In this document: positions 10,048-18,068 of the stretch, piece after piece
Layout: each line of letters begins with the position of its first letter
How positions within the stretch are numbered: the first letter of the stretch is position 1
DNA from: Cellvibrionaceae bacterium
GTDB taxonomy: Bacteria > Pseudomonadota > Gammaproteobacteria > Pseudomonadales > Cellvibrionaceae
DNA: 64,000 nt
Direction: 5' to 3'
NCBI GenBank assembly: GCA_024707385.1
Contig: JANPZW010000015.1
Span: 186,001-250,000 of the forward strand
Translations under genes and position numbers: made by a program
The notes under the pieces: generated by a model
What the model was told of the DNA's origin: nothing
Database searches by the model: none
What the model saw: the letters and a program-made list of their open reading frames with translations, nothing else

Positions 10048-11285
10048 CCAAATAGGCTCATTTGGGGCGGATTTTTCGCCGCATCCTGCGCAAGAATTAG
10101 AGTGCGAATATTCTTCGGCTGTTGTTCACCACTCGCCGGCGGTACACCAGGGCACTGAATAAAATAGCGCGCGCGTTTGACTACAACGCCGATTGCTTGC
10201 AGATGGTCGAAGCGCAAACGCTGGTGCTGGCGTGACGATACGATTTTCTGCGCGGATTTAACGCCAATGCCGGGCACGCGTAGGATGCGTTCGTAATCGT
10301 CGCGGTTGATGTCCACCGGAAACTGCTCCGGATTGCGCAGGGCATAGCTCAATTTGGGATCTACTTCGAGATCCAGATCCGGATTTTGCGGCGTGACAAT
10401 TTCTTCCACCGCAAAACCATAGAAGCGCATCAGCCAATCCGCTTGATAAACGCGATTTTCCCGCACCAGTGGCGGTGCTTTTATCTGTGGTACGCGGTTG
10501 TCCGTGGCAATCGGGATATAGCCCGAATAATAAACCCGGCGAAGTTTTTGTTTTTTATAAAGCGTATCGGCTAAGTGCAAAATCTGCAGATCATTTTCCG
10601 GCGATGCGCCGACGATCAATTGCGTACTCTGCCCCGCCGGGAGGAAGAAGGGACCTTTGCGTGCTGCCGGCTTTTTCTCCTGATACTGCTCCTTTTCTTC
10701 CGCCAGATAATTCATCGGCTTGATAATGTCCGGATAATTTTTTTCCGGCGCAACTTTTTGCAGACTCTGTTCAGACGGAATTTCAATATTTACGCTCAAA
10801 CGGTCGGCGAATAAACCGGCCTCATGGAGCAATTCTGGGCTCGCCCCTGGAATGGCTTTGAGATGGATATAACCGTTGAAGTTGTGTGCCTGCCGCAACG
10901 TGCGCGCCACGCGCACCAGGCGCTCCATGGTGTAATCCGCATTCTTGAAAATGCCGGAACTGAGAAAAAGCCCCTCGATATAATTGCGTCTATAGAAATT
11001 GATCGTCAGATCGACCACTTCCTCCACCGTGAAGGCCGCCCGGCGCACATCGTTACTGCGCCGGCTCACACAATAGGCGCAGTCGAAGATGCAGTGGTTG
11101 GTGAAAAGAATCTTCAGCAGCGAAACGCAGCGGCCATCCTCGGTATAACTGTGGCAGATGCCCATACCCTCCGCATTGCCCAAGCCTTTGTTTTGATTGG
11201 ATCTTTTGCTGCCGCTGGAGGCGCAGGAGGCGTCGTACTTGGCCGCGTCGGACAGCACTTGCAGCTTTGCGATTATCTTGCTCAT
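10044..11285 (-). CDS. Putative DNA modification/repair radical SAM protein (TIGR03916-like)
   Basis: 413 aa. The radical SAM [4Fe-4S] motif is CIFDCAYC at residues 65-72 (CxxxCxxC), preceded by ICHSYTEDGRCVSLLKILFTNHC. A TIM-barrel-like body follows with LFLSSGIFKNADYTMERLV, FNGYIHLKAIPGA, RLSVNIEIPS and GQSTQLIVGA. A helix-hairpin-helix motif, RVPGIGVKSAQKI, lies at about residue 337 and suggests DNA contact. The protein ends QMSLFG, which fits the QL(S/D)LF beta-clamp-binding pattern. It forms a two-gene unit with the downstream partner (4-bp overlap). The family is annotated as putative DNA modification or repair; the reaction is unknown. Confidence 0.88.
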   Translation of the reverse strand: MSKIIAKLQVLSDAAKYDASCASSGSKRSNQNKGLGNAEGMGICHSYTEDGRCVSLLKILFTNHCIFDCAYCVSRRSNDVRRAAFTVEEVVDLTINFYRRNYIEGLFLSSGIFKNADYTMERLVRVARTLRQAHNFNGYIHLKAIPGASPELLHEAGLFADRLSVNIEIPSEQSLQKVAPEKNYPDIIKPMNYLAEEKEQYQEKKPAARKGPFFLPAGQSTQLIVGASPENDLQILHLADTLYKKQKLRRVYYSGYIPIATDNRVPQIKAPPLVRENRVYQADWLMRFYGFAVEEIVTPQNPDLDLEVDPKLSYALRNPEQFPVDINRDDYERILRVPGIGVKSAQKIVSSRQHQRLRFDHLQAIGVVVKRARYFIQCPGVPPASGEQQPKNIRTLILAQDAAKNPPQMSLFG

Positions 11286-11386
11286 GAAAAACGCCGTAAT
11301 ACTGGTTGGAAATACAGTATCACTTGGTTGGCGAAAGTCAAATTTGCCTAGTGGTTAGTTTCGCTTCGTATGCTGTCTGATGAGAA

Positions 11387-11406
11387 GGGGCTTCGGCAGA
11401 AGCCCC
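11387..11406. terminator. Hairpin downstream of the GH5 gene
   Basis: GGGGCTTC-GGCA-GAAGCCCC, an eight-base perfect stem with a four-base loop, between the GH5 gene and the radical SAM gene (both minus strand). No strong T run follows on either strand, so terminator activity is only likely. Confidence 0.5.
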
Positions 11407-11423
11407 GCAGATAAATGGGACTA

Positions 11424-11508
11424 TTTCCCCGCGCCCTGGCGCAAGGCGGCTTTTGCTGCGCAGATGGAAATCACGGAAAAATTATTTCCCCGCACCCTGG
11501 CGCAAGGC
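11424..11508. repeat. Duplicated 3' end of the GH5 gene
   Basis: The 24 bases encoding the last residues ALRQGAGK (11485-11508) recur at 11424-11447 with one mismatch. The stop codon is also copied in position (TAA at 11482-11484; TAG at 11421-11423). The two stops are 61 bp apart, so the copy is out of frame with the gene. Confidence 0.8.
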
Positions 11509-12786
11509 ATTCAACGTCTGCTGATCAAATACCGTATTGGTATTGCGGTTAAAAATTCCCGATGAAAAATTCCCCAAGCCGCCGGCATCCCAATAAAAGG
11601 GCAGTAGGCCATTTTCCACGGCTTTGCGGGTGACGTATTGATGGAAGTGGGCACGGGACGCCAAGTGCAGGTCAAGTGCGGTACCGGAGAGCTGACCCGT
11701 GCGGCGCTGGGCGCAGTATTCACCCAGCACCACCGGGATGCCCTGGTTCACGAACTGCTGTTTGGCGAGTGCAAATAAGCGGTCAACTTCAGCCTCTTCA
11801 CCCCAGGTGGCATTGCGGCTGGGATCGGTCGAGGAGTGGTAACCCTGGCCCCAGTAATAAAACTGTTTGCCCCAATCGGCGTCTTCCGACATGAGGGTAA
11901 ATTGGTAGGGCGTATAAAAATGCAGTTCTGCCATCAACCGGTTTGGCAAAGTATCCACCGGCAGTTGACGCATCAGCTGATTGGACAGTTCTATATCCGT
12001 GCGGGGGCCTTGTACCACCAATACGCGATACGCATTTTTGCCGCCGGTGGCGCGCACGGCGTCGACAAAGGTCTGATGGTAGGACTCCAGCACCGCCATC
12101 TGGGTGGCGTTGTCCACGTTCGGTTCGTTGGCGCTGGCGAACATCACCCGCTCATCAAAATCCCGCAACTGTGTCGCAATCTGCTGCCAATAAGCCCGTT
12201 GCCGGTCATTGGTTTCCACTTTTTTATCCGGGACGATGTTGTGCTCAAGCCAGCCTTCATCCCAATGAATGTTCACAATCACATGAAGGCCCGCGTCCAC
12301 CGAATACTGCACCACGTCGCGCACCCGGTTCAGCCAAGCAGCGTCGATTTCCGCCGTGCTTTGATTGGCGTACTGGTTCCAGGATACCGGCAGACGGATC
12401 GCGTCGAAGCCGCTTTGTTTCACCAACTGAATCAGCTGGCTGGTGGTTTTGGGGTTGCCCCAGGCGGTTTCGCCGCCGATGGCCTCCAGCGTGTTGCCCA
12501 GGTTCCAGCCCAGCTTGATACGGCCCGCAATCTGCGTGGCCGTGCTGCTCATGCCCGTCATATCGGGCGCGATGGGGCTGGTGTTGTAATCGGGGTAGCG
12601 GGACGCGATACCAGACGAAGAGCTGGAACTACTTGAGCTGGAGGAGGATGACGAGCTGCTGGAGCTTGACGAACTCGAAGAGCTGCTCGAAGAAGCACTG
12701 CCCGTCGAACCCGTCCCACCACCGCCACAGGCGGTCATCAGAGTCAGCATGGCAAAGCCGAGCAAAATGGATGCGCATTTTTTCAT
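11482..12786 (-). CDS. GH5-family endoglucanase-like lipoprotein with poly-serine linker
   Basis: Lipoprotein signal (ILLGFAMLTLMTAC, lipobox Cys at about residue 20), then a 27-serine linker, then a GH5 catalytic domain. Motifs: KLGWNLGNTLEA, FDAIRLPVSWNQY, LHVIVNIHWDEGW, the acid/base region MFASANEPN (Glu at about residue 220), ELHFYTPYQF, and the nucleophile region IPVVLGEYCA (Glu at about residue 355). The GWNLGNTLEA start resembles endo-beta-1,4-glucanases and related hemicellulases; the exact substrate cannot be set from sequence alone. It is probably cell-surface anchored, cutting glucan chains near the cell. It is monocistronic, with a hairpin downstream. Confidence 0.92.
   Translation of the reverse strand: MKKCASILLGFAMLTLMTACGGGGTGSTGSASSSSSSSSSSSSSSSSSSSSSSSSSSSGIASRYPDYNTSPIAPDMTGMSSTATQIAGRIKLGWNLGNTLEAIGGETAWGNPKTTSQLIQLVKQSGFDAIRLPVSWNQYANQSTAEIDAAWLNRVRDVVQYSVDAGLHVIVNIHWDEGWLEHNIVPDKKVETNDRQRAYWQQIATQLRDFDERVMFASANEPNVDNATQMAVLESYHQTFVDAVRATGGKNAYRVLVVQGPRTDIELSNQLMRQLPVDTLPNRLMAELHFYTPYQFTLMSEDADWGKQFYYWGQGYHSSTDPSRNATWGEEAEVDRLFALAKQQFVNQGIPVVLGEYCAQRRTGQLSGTALDLHLASRAHFHQYVTRKAVENGLLPFYWDAGGLGNFSSGIFNRNTNTVFDQQTLNALRQGAGK
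12613..12693 (-). repeat. Poly-serine linker coding tract of the GH5 lipoprotein
   Basis: Twenty-seven consecutive serine codons using all of AGC, AGT, TCA, TCC, TCG and TCT. The mixed codons argue for selection on the protein linker rather than recent triplet slippage. Confidence 0.92.
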
Positions 12787-12810
12787 TTTTTTGTCACCGG
12801 GTTATTTATT

Positions 12811-12834
12811 AGAGTCATTAGAAGAGTCATTAGA
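12811..12834. repeat. Two tandem 12-bp repeats upstream of the GH5 gene
   Basis: AGAGTCATTAGA occurs twice head to tail, 25-48 bp upstream of the GH5 start codon on the coding strand side. It could be an operator or chance; no regulator is identified. Confidence 0.6.
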
Positions 12835-13072
12835 TATATACCGCAAATGTGATGTTAAAAAATTCGCTTCCGAGAGGCCATTTGCGCAATAGAGTAATCC
12901 GCACGAAAAATGAAAATTTTGGCGTAGAGGGAAAAGTAGAGAATTTGTTGTGATAAAAATCACGTGGTTTCAACGGCGCTGCAACGCCAACCTCAATGTG
13001 CACAGTCGCACGGAGGGGTATATGGGAGGGCGTAGGATGTTATAAGCCCATAGGCCAAACGATACATAGTGC

Positions 13073-13975
13073 ATGAGCGAATTTCGAATTGGTATTTCCG
13101 GTTGGCGCTACGCGCCCTGGCGCAAAAATTTTTATCCCGAAGGGCTCACCCAGGCGCGTGAGCTGTATTTCGCTTCGCGTTCGGTCAATAGCATTGAGAT
13201 CAACGGATCCTTCTATGCGTTGCAGACCCCGGAGCGATATCAGAACTGGCACGATGATACGCCGGATGATTTTGTCTTCAGCGTTAAAGCGCCCCGGTTT
13301 ATAACCCATATCCGCCGGCTCAAAGACGTAGAGCACCCGGTGGCTAACTTCTTCGCTTCCGGTGTGCTGCAGCTGAAAAAGAAGCTCGGGCCAATTCTGT
13401 GGCAGTTTCCGCCCAGCTTCAAATTTGATGCGGAGCTTTTCGAGTCGTTTCTGCAGCTTCTGCCCAGTACCGCAAAAGAGGCCGCGACGGCGGTGCAAAA
13501 GTACCGTGATGACTTCGAAAATCCGACCAGGCAAGGCCAGCGCTTGCGCCATTGTGTGGAAATTCGCAACAAAACTTTTATGGAACCTGCTTTTATGGAT
13601 TTGCTGCGGCAATTCAATGTCGCTTTTGTGGTGGCGGATTCGGCGGGACGTTTTCCATATGGGGAGGATATGACCAGCGACTTCGTCTATATGCGCCTGC
13701 ACGGGGACACGGAGTTGTATAAAAGCGGTTACACCGATGAGGCGTTGGACCGCTGGTTTGAACGGATGCAGATATGGAGTAGGGGAAGCCAGCCCAAGGA
13801 TGCAAAACTGATTGCTGAATATAAGCCGAAAGAGGCGGTGAAAGAGCGTGACGTATTTTGCTATTTCGATAATACAGATAAGCTCTGGGCGCCCTATGAT
13901 GCGCGCAAAATTCTTGCAAGGCTGGACTTGTTGAAAGATCTTCCCGCAGAGCCCGGCCAATTGATGGAGGAATAG
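13073..13975 (+). CDS. DUF72 (YecE-family) protein
   Basis: 300 aa. Starts MSEFRIGISGWRYAPWRKNFYPEG, followed by NSIEINGSFYALQTPERYQNW, FVFSVKAPRFITHIRRL, LGPILWQFPPSFKFD, CVEIRNKTF, FVVADSAGRFP and DFVYMRLHG, the usual order of DUF72/YecE proteins, which fold as a TIM barrel. Function is not established; the family is soluble and cytoplasmic. The stop codon at 13973-13975 directly abuts the reverse stop codon of the convergent ATPase gene, with no base between. The 286-base region upstream to the GH5 start holds two 12-bp tandem repeats and nothing else I recognise. Confidence 0.9.
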   Translation: MSEFRIGISGWRYAPWRKNFYPEGLTQARELYFASRSVNSIEINGSFYALQTPERYQNWHDDTPDDFVFSVKAPRFITHIRRLKDVEHPVANFFASGVLQLKKKLGPILWQFPPSFKFDAELFESFLQLLPSTAKEAATAVQKYRDDFENPTRQGQRLRHCVEIRNKTFMEPAFMDLLRQFNVAFVVADSAGRFPYGEDMTSDFVYMRLHGDTELYKSGYTDEALDRWFERMQIWSRGSQPKDAKLIAEYKPKEAVKERDVFCYFDNTDKLWAPYDARKILARLDLLKDLPAEPGQLMEE

Positions 13976-14977
13976 TTATCCGCTTTGGGATAACAAACAA
14001 GCGCTTCTATGTATGCCGGTTTCCTCCAATTCCGGCATTTGTTTCAGGCAGCGATTTTCTCTCACCGGGCAGCGTCCGTAAAAACGACATGCGTGGGGAT
14101 CAGGATCGACAGGGCTGGATAATTCACCTTGCAGGCGCACCCGCTGCACCGGCCCGCCGGCGTCAAAGTGGGAAACGGCGGCAATCAGCGCTTTGGTGTA
14201 TGGATGGCGCGGGCGTTGAAATATCTCTTCCACCGGACCGATTTCTACGATTTTTCCCAGGTACATCACCATTACACGATCGCACAGCAGTCGCACCACA
14301 TTAAGATCGTGGGAAACGAATAAATAGCTCAGACCGAGTTCGCAGCGTAATTTATCCAATAATTTTAAAATGACTGCCTGCACGGAGACGTCTAGAGCGG
14401 ACGTGGGTTCGTCGAGAATCAATAAATCTGGTTGCAATGCTATGCCGCGTGCAATTCCCACTCTTAGTTTTTGTCCGCCGGATAGTTGGTGAGGGTAGCG
14501 CTCTAGTAAGGTGAGAGGCAGGGAGACCTGAGTTGCGATGCCTTCCACACGGTTTTGCAGGGCGAGGCCATTAAGTTTTTCCAATCGCTTCAGTGGATCG
14601 GCAATACATTCGAATGCGGTGAATCTGGGATTTAAACTGTCGGTCGGATCCTGAAAAACCTGCTGAATTTTAGCGCGCTCCGGGTGTAGGGCAAATTCTT
14701 TTGCCTGCACTTCGCCGATATGGCGATCATTAAACAGAATACGACCGCCGCTGGGATCGAGAAGTCGGGTCAGCAGGCGCACCAGTGTGCTTTTGCCGCA
14801 GCCGGATTCGCCCACCAGTCCCAGACTTTCGCCTTTGTTGAGAGTAAAGGAGACATTGTCGACCGCATGCAGATAGGAAGTCTGGTGATTGAGGCGCGCC
14901 CACCGTTTAAAGACGTTTTGGGGCGGTGTCAGCGGAAAATGTTTATTGAGCTCTTCAACTTTAAGCAGCGGATTCAT
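13976..14977 (-). CDS. Oligopeptide/dipeptide-type ABC transporter ATP-binding protein (DppF/OppF-like)
   Basis: ATPase that energises the adjacent Opp/Dpp-type importer in the inner membrane. Walker A GLVGESGCGKST (about residue 55), Q-loop QQVFQDPTDSLNPR, ABC signature LSGGQKLRVGIARGIA and Walker B LLILDEPTSALD are visible. The C-terminal OppD/F cysteine region (ACRFYGRCPVRENRCL) is also present. The signature reads GGQKLRV rather than the common GGQRQRV. It is the last gene of the six-gene minus-strand operon, seven bases after the previous stop. Confidence 0.92.
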   Translation of the reverse strand: MNPLLKVEELNKHFPLTPPQNVFKRWARLNHQTSYLHAVDNVSFTLNKGESLGLVGESGCGKSTLVRLLTRLLDPSGGRILFNDRHIGEVQAKEFALHPERAKIQQVFQDPTDSLNPRFTAFECIADPLKRLEKLNGLALQNRVEGIATQVSLPLTLLERYPHQLSGGQKLRVGIARGIALQPDLLILDEPTSALDVSVQAVILKLLDKLRCELGLSYLFVSHDLNVVRLLCDRVMVMYLGKIVEIGPVEEIFQRPRHPYTKALIAAVSHFDAGGPVQRVRLQGELSSPVDPDPHACRFYGRCPVRENRCLKQMPELEETGIHRSACLLSQSG

Positions 14978-14983
14978 AAATGC

Positions 14984-15961
14984 TCACAGAGGGTTGCGAC
15001 AGGCGATGAGGTGGGATGTGTTGTTGCTGTAGGGCATCAAGGCGAGCCCGGGTTCCTTGCATTGGGGCAGGCAGCGCTCGCAGCGCGTACTGAAACGACA
15101 AGATGGTTGCGGCTGACGTAAATCGGGTAATTGTCCTGGAATGGAGACGAGTTTTTCCAGCGTTATGCCGGGTTGTAGCGTGGCGGCCATCAATCGCGCG
15201 GTATAAGGATGGCGAGCTCCTTTAAATAAAGTCGCAACAGGCGCGTCTTCCAGTACTTGTCCCGCATGCATAACCGCGATGCGGCTGCAATAGTCGGCGG
15301 CAAGCCCCAGATCGTGAGTAATTAATAGGGTAGCCATTCCATGGGCCTGGGCGAGTTCGTGCACCAAGTCCATTATCACGACTTGGGTGGTTACATCCAA
15401 ACCCGTGGTGGGTTCATCGGCAATTAAAAGCCGCGGTTTACAGGCGAGGGCGATAGCGATCATGACACGTTGGCACATGCCGCCGGAGAGCTCATAGGGA
15501 TAGGCGTTGTAGCGGCGCGTTGGGTCGGTAATTTTCACGCTGGCCAGTTGTTCTATAGCGGCTTCTTTGCGCGCTTTTGCGCCCATGCCAGGATTGTGTG
15601 CTTGCAAAACATCTTCGATTTGCCGGCCGACTTTGCGGATGGGATTTAACGCTGTGCGTGGATTCTGAAAAATCATGGCGAAGTCGCGGCCGCGCAGCTT
15701 GCGCATTTCCTGTGACGATAATTCCAGTAAATTGCGCCCCTCAAATTCCACTTTTCCATTTGTGATTTTGCCCGCTGGATCGAGAATCCCCAATGCGGCG
15801 TAGGCGGTTACAGATTTTCCAGAGCCGGATTCGCCGACTATGGCAAGCGTTTCGCCTTTGTGGAGATTTAAATTCACCTTGTCCAATACCGCAACCCGGC
15901 CATGGCGGGTATCGAAGGCGACGCTTAGGTTTTGTACGCTGAGGAGTAGGTTTGTATGCAT
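14984..15961 (-). CDS. Oligopeptide/dipeptide-type ABC transporter ATP-binding protein (DppD/OppD-like)
   Basis: Second ATPase of the importer. Walker A AIVGESGSGKSV, Q-loop AMIFQNPRTALNP, signature LSGGMCQRVMIAIALA, Walker B RLLIADEPTTGLD and the H-loop ITHDLGL are visible, with the OppD/F C-terminal cysteine motif CRFSTRCERCLPQC. I take ATG 15961 as the start, preceded by an AGCGGAAC purine stretch; the longer frame begins with a TTG at 15979. It lies between the DppC-like permease and the DppF-like ATPase. Confidence 0.9.
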   Translation of the reverse strand: MHTNLLLSVQNLSVAFDTRHGRVAVLDKVNLNLHKGETLAIVGESGSGKSVTAYAALGILDPAGKITNGKVEFEGRNLLELSSQEMRKLRGRDFAMIFQNPRTALNPIRKVGRQIEDVLQAHNPGMGAKARKEAAIEQLASVKITDPTRRYNAYPYELSGGMCQRVMIAIALACKPRLLIADEPTTGLDVTTQVVIMDLVHELAQAHGMATLLITHDLGLAADYCSRIAVMHAGQVLEDAPVATLFKGARHPYTARLMAATLQPGITLEKLVSIPGQLPDLRQPQPSCRFSTRCERCLPQCKEPGLALMPYSNNTSHLIACRNPL

Positions 15962-15997
15962 CTGATTTGTTCCGCTCAAAAATCTGCTATGAAAATG

Positions 15998-16840
15998 CTA
16001 CGTTCTTCTGCGAGGATCGATTATGTCGCGCAAGCCGTCTCCCAATAAATTAAAACACAGCACCACTAGCGTCAGCGCAAGTCCAGGGAATAATGCAAGC
16101 CACCACTGGCCGGAAATGATGTAGTGGGCACCTTCAGCTACCATGATTCCCCATTCGGGTGTTGGGGGGCGTATGCCGAGCCCGACAAAAGAAAGGCTCG
16201 CGGCATTCAACATGGACCAGCCCATGTTCAGGGACATTTGTACTACGAGAGGTGCAGACACGTTGGGCAGCAATTGAAACCAGAGAATCCGCTTGTTGCT
16301 GTTGCCGCATAAGCGCGCAGCCTCGACAAATCCGGCATTTTTCAACACCAGTATTTCGCTGCGCACCACTCGGACATAGAAAGGCATATTGATGATGGCA
16401 CTGGCATAAACCACGTTGATGACGTTATTGCCGAGTCCGGCCACTATGGCCATCGCCAGCACAAATAATGGAAACGCCATAATAATATCTACGCCGCGAC
16501 CTACGGCGCGATCCAGGTGGCCCCCATAAAATCCCGCGCAGGCGCCGAGAAAAGTTCCAATCACCGCAGCCAGGGCCACAGCGCCAACGGCAATTCCCAA
16601 ATCCATGCGTGTGCCCATAATTACGCGGCTGAAAATATCCCTGCCTAGTTGATCCGTGCCAAACCAATTGCTCCACGAGGGAGGTTGCAGTGCATTGGCG
16701 GTATCGCTGGCAAGAGGGTCGTAGGGCACCAACCAGGGGGCGAATAGAGCACAAATCACTACGCCGATAAATGCGATAAGCGCAATTAACGTCAGAGGAT
16801 TTTGCAGCAGCAGATAACGCCATTCTTCAAATTGTTTCAT
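15998..16840 (-). CDS. Oligopeptide/dipeptide-type ABC transporter permease (DppC/OppC-like)
   Basis: Inner-membrane permease with the OppC N-terminal segment (LTLIALIAFIGVVICALFAP), the conserved FGTDQLGRDIFSRVI block, and the EAA-type coupling loop (FVEAARLCGNSNKRILWFQLLPN). About six membrane segments. The start ATG overlaps the stop codon of the dppB-like gene (ATGA) with GGAGCG upstream, so translation is probably coupled; the longer frame to 16876 is not needed. Ends GLRDIIDPR, as usual for the family. Confidence 0.92.
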   Translation of the reverse strand: MKQFEEWRYLLLQNPLTLIALIAFIGVVICALFAPWLVPYDPLASDTANALQPPSWSNWFGTDQLGRDIFSRVIMGTRMDLGIAVGAVALAAVIGTFLGACAGFYGGHLDRAVGRGVDIIMAFPLFVLAMAIVAGLGNNVINVVYASAIINMPFYVRVVRSEILVLKNAGFVEAARLCGNSNKRILWFQLLPNVSAPLVVQMSLNMGWSMLNAASLSFVGLGIRPPTPEWGIMVAEGAHYIISGQWWLALFPGLALTLVVLCFNLLGDGLRDIIDPRRRT

Positions 16841-17861
16841 GCGGCACGCTCCACTCGGGGATCGATCAAACTGCACAACAGATCGACGATAAGATTCAAC
16901 AAGACGTAGAGCACCGCGATGGACAAAACAAAACCCTGTACGGGTGCATAGTCGGATGCAATCAACGCTTCCAACGCATAGGAGCCTATGCCTGGCCAGG
17001 CGAATACTTTTTCCACCAGTACGTTAATTCCAAGTAGATAGGAAAATACCATGCCCATGGTGTTGACCACAGGCAACAAGCTGTTGCGCAGGGCGTAGCG
17101 AACAAGAATTACCCGGCGCGGCAGGCCGGCGGCTTTGGCGCTGCGAATAAAATCGGAATTCAGTACGCCGAGGAGGCCGGCACGGGTTATGCGCGCAAGC
17201 GGTGCCAAGGCGAAAAGTGCGAGAGTTATGGAGGGTAGAATTAATTGCGCAAGGGCGCTGCGAAAAATCGCCCATTCACCGGCAAGTGCGCTGTCGATTA
17301 AATAAAAACCCGTCACGTCCTGTGGCGGTGAGGAAAATAGATCGAGGCGTCCCATGGGTGCAGGAGCCCAGCCGAGCAGGTAGTAAAAGATATAAATCAG
17401 TACCAATCCGGTAAAAAATGTCGGCAGACAGACGCCAGAGGTGGTGAGCAGGCGGCAGATGTGGTCAATCCAGGAATTGGGATGCGTAGCGGCGAGCATT
17501 CCCAGCGGCAGACCGACAATAATCGCAATAAAAAGCCCGAGCAATGTGAGTTCGAGTGAGGCGGGCAGTCGTTCCATTAAATCCTGCGTGACGGGCTGGC
17601 CGGTGGTAAACGAGCGCCCCATGTCACCTTGTAATAAATCTTTTAGATAGATCCAGAATTGGCTGAACAGACTTTCATTAAGGCCCAATTGCTGGCGAAT
17701 TTGTTCGACGGCTTCGGCCGAGGCGGCGGCGCCGGCGAAAAAGCGGCGGGGTCGCCGGGGAGTAACCGCATAACGACAAAGGTGACGACTATAACGGCGA
17801 ACAGGCTGGGAATGGCGCCGGTGAGTCTTCGCAGAATCAGATTTAGCGTTGTGCTTTGCAT
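16837..17861 (-). CDS. Oligopeptide/dipeptide-type ABC transporter permease (DppB/OppB-like; frame broken at an A5 run)
   Basis: The N-terminal part (LRRLTGAIPSLFAVIVVTFVVMRLLPGDPAAF) is in one frame. The rest, from QQLGLNESLFSQFWIYLKDLLQGDMGRSF, is in another. Restoring one base in the A5 run at 17738-17742 (plus-strand reading) joins them as PGDPAAFFAGAAASAEAVEQIRQQLG, exactly the OppB/DppB arrangement, giving about 341 aa. EAA loop: DFIRSAKAAGLPRRVILVRYALRN. Start ATG 17861 has AGAGG upstream. First permease of the operon, 208 bp after the porin gene with a hairpin between. Confidence 0.88.
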
Positions 17862-17977
17862 GGGTACCTCTTGGGTCTTCGTAAGCTGGAGCGGACGCCG
17901 CCGGGGCGCTTTCAGTCGCGCCTTCATTCTGTGAAAATTTTGCTTCTATTTATTGGCATTTAGCGGAAGAGTTTCAG

Positions 17978-18025
17978 CAGTTTGTGACGGAGCTTACATG
18001 GACGTACATGTCCCGGCACAAACTG
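17978..18025. repeat. Long inverted repeat between porin and permease genes
   Basis: CAGTTTGTG (17978-17986) and CACAAACTG (18017-18025) form a nine-base stem. The region between can add CGG/CCG pairs and an inner ACATG/CATGT stem. It lies in the 208-bp gap inside the uptake operon, so it may attenuate transcription or mark an RNA processing site. No T run follows on the minus strand. Confidence 0.6.
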
Positions 18026-18068
18026 GTGGAGCTCTGGAGTGGTGGTCGTCTTTAAAGAGACGCGTTTG

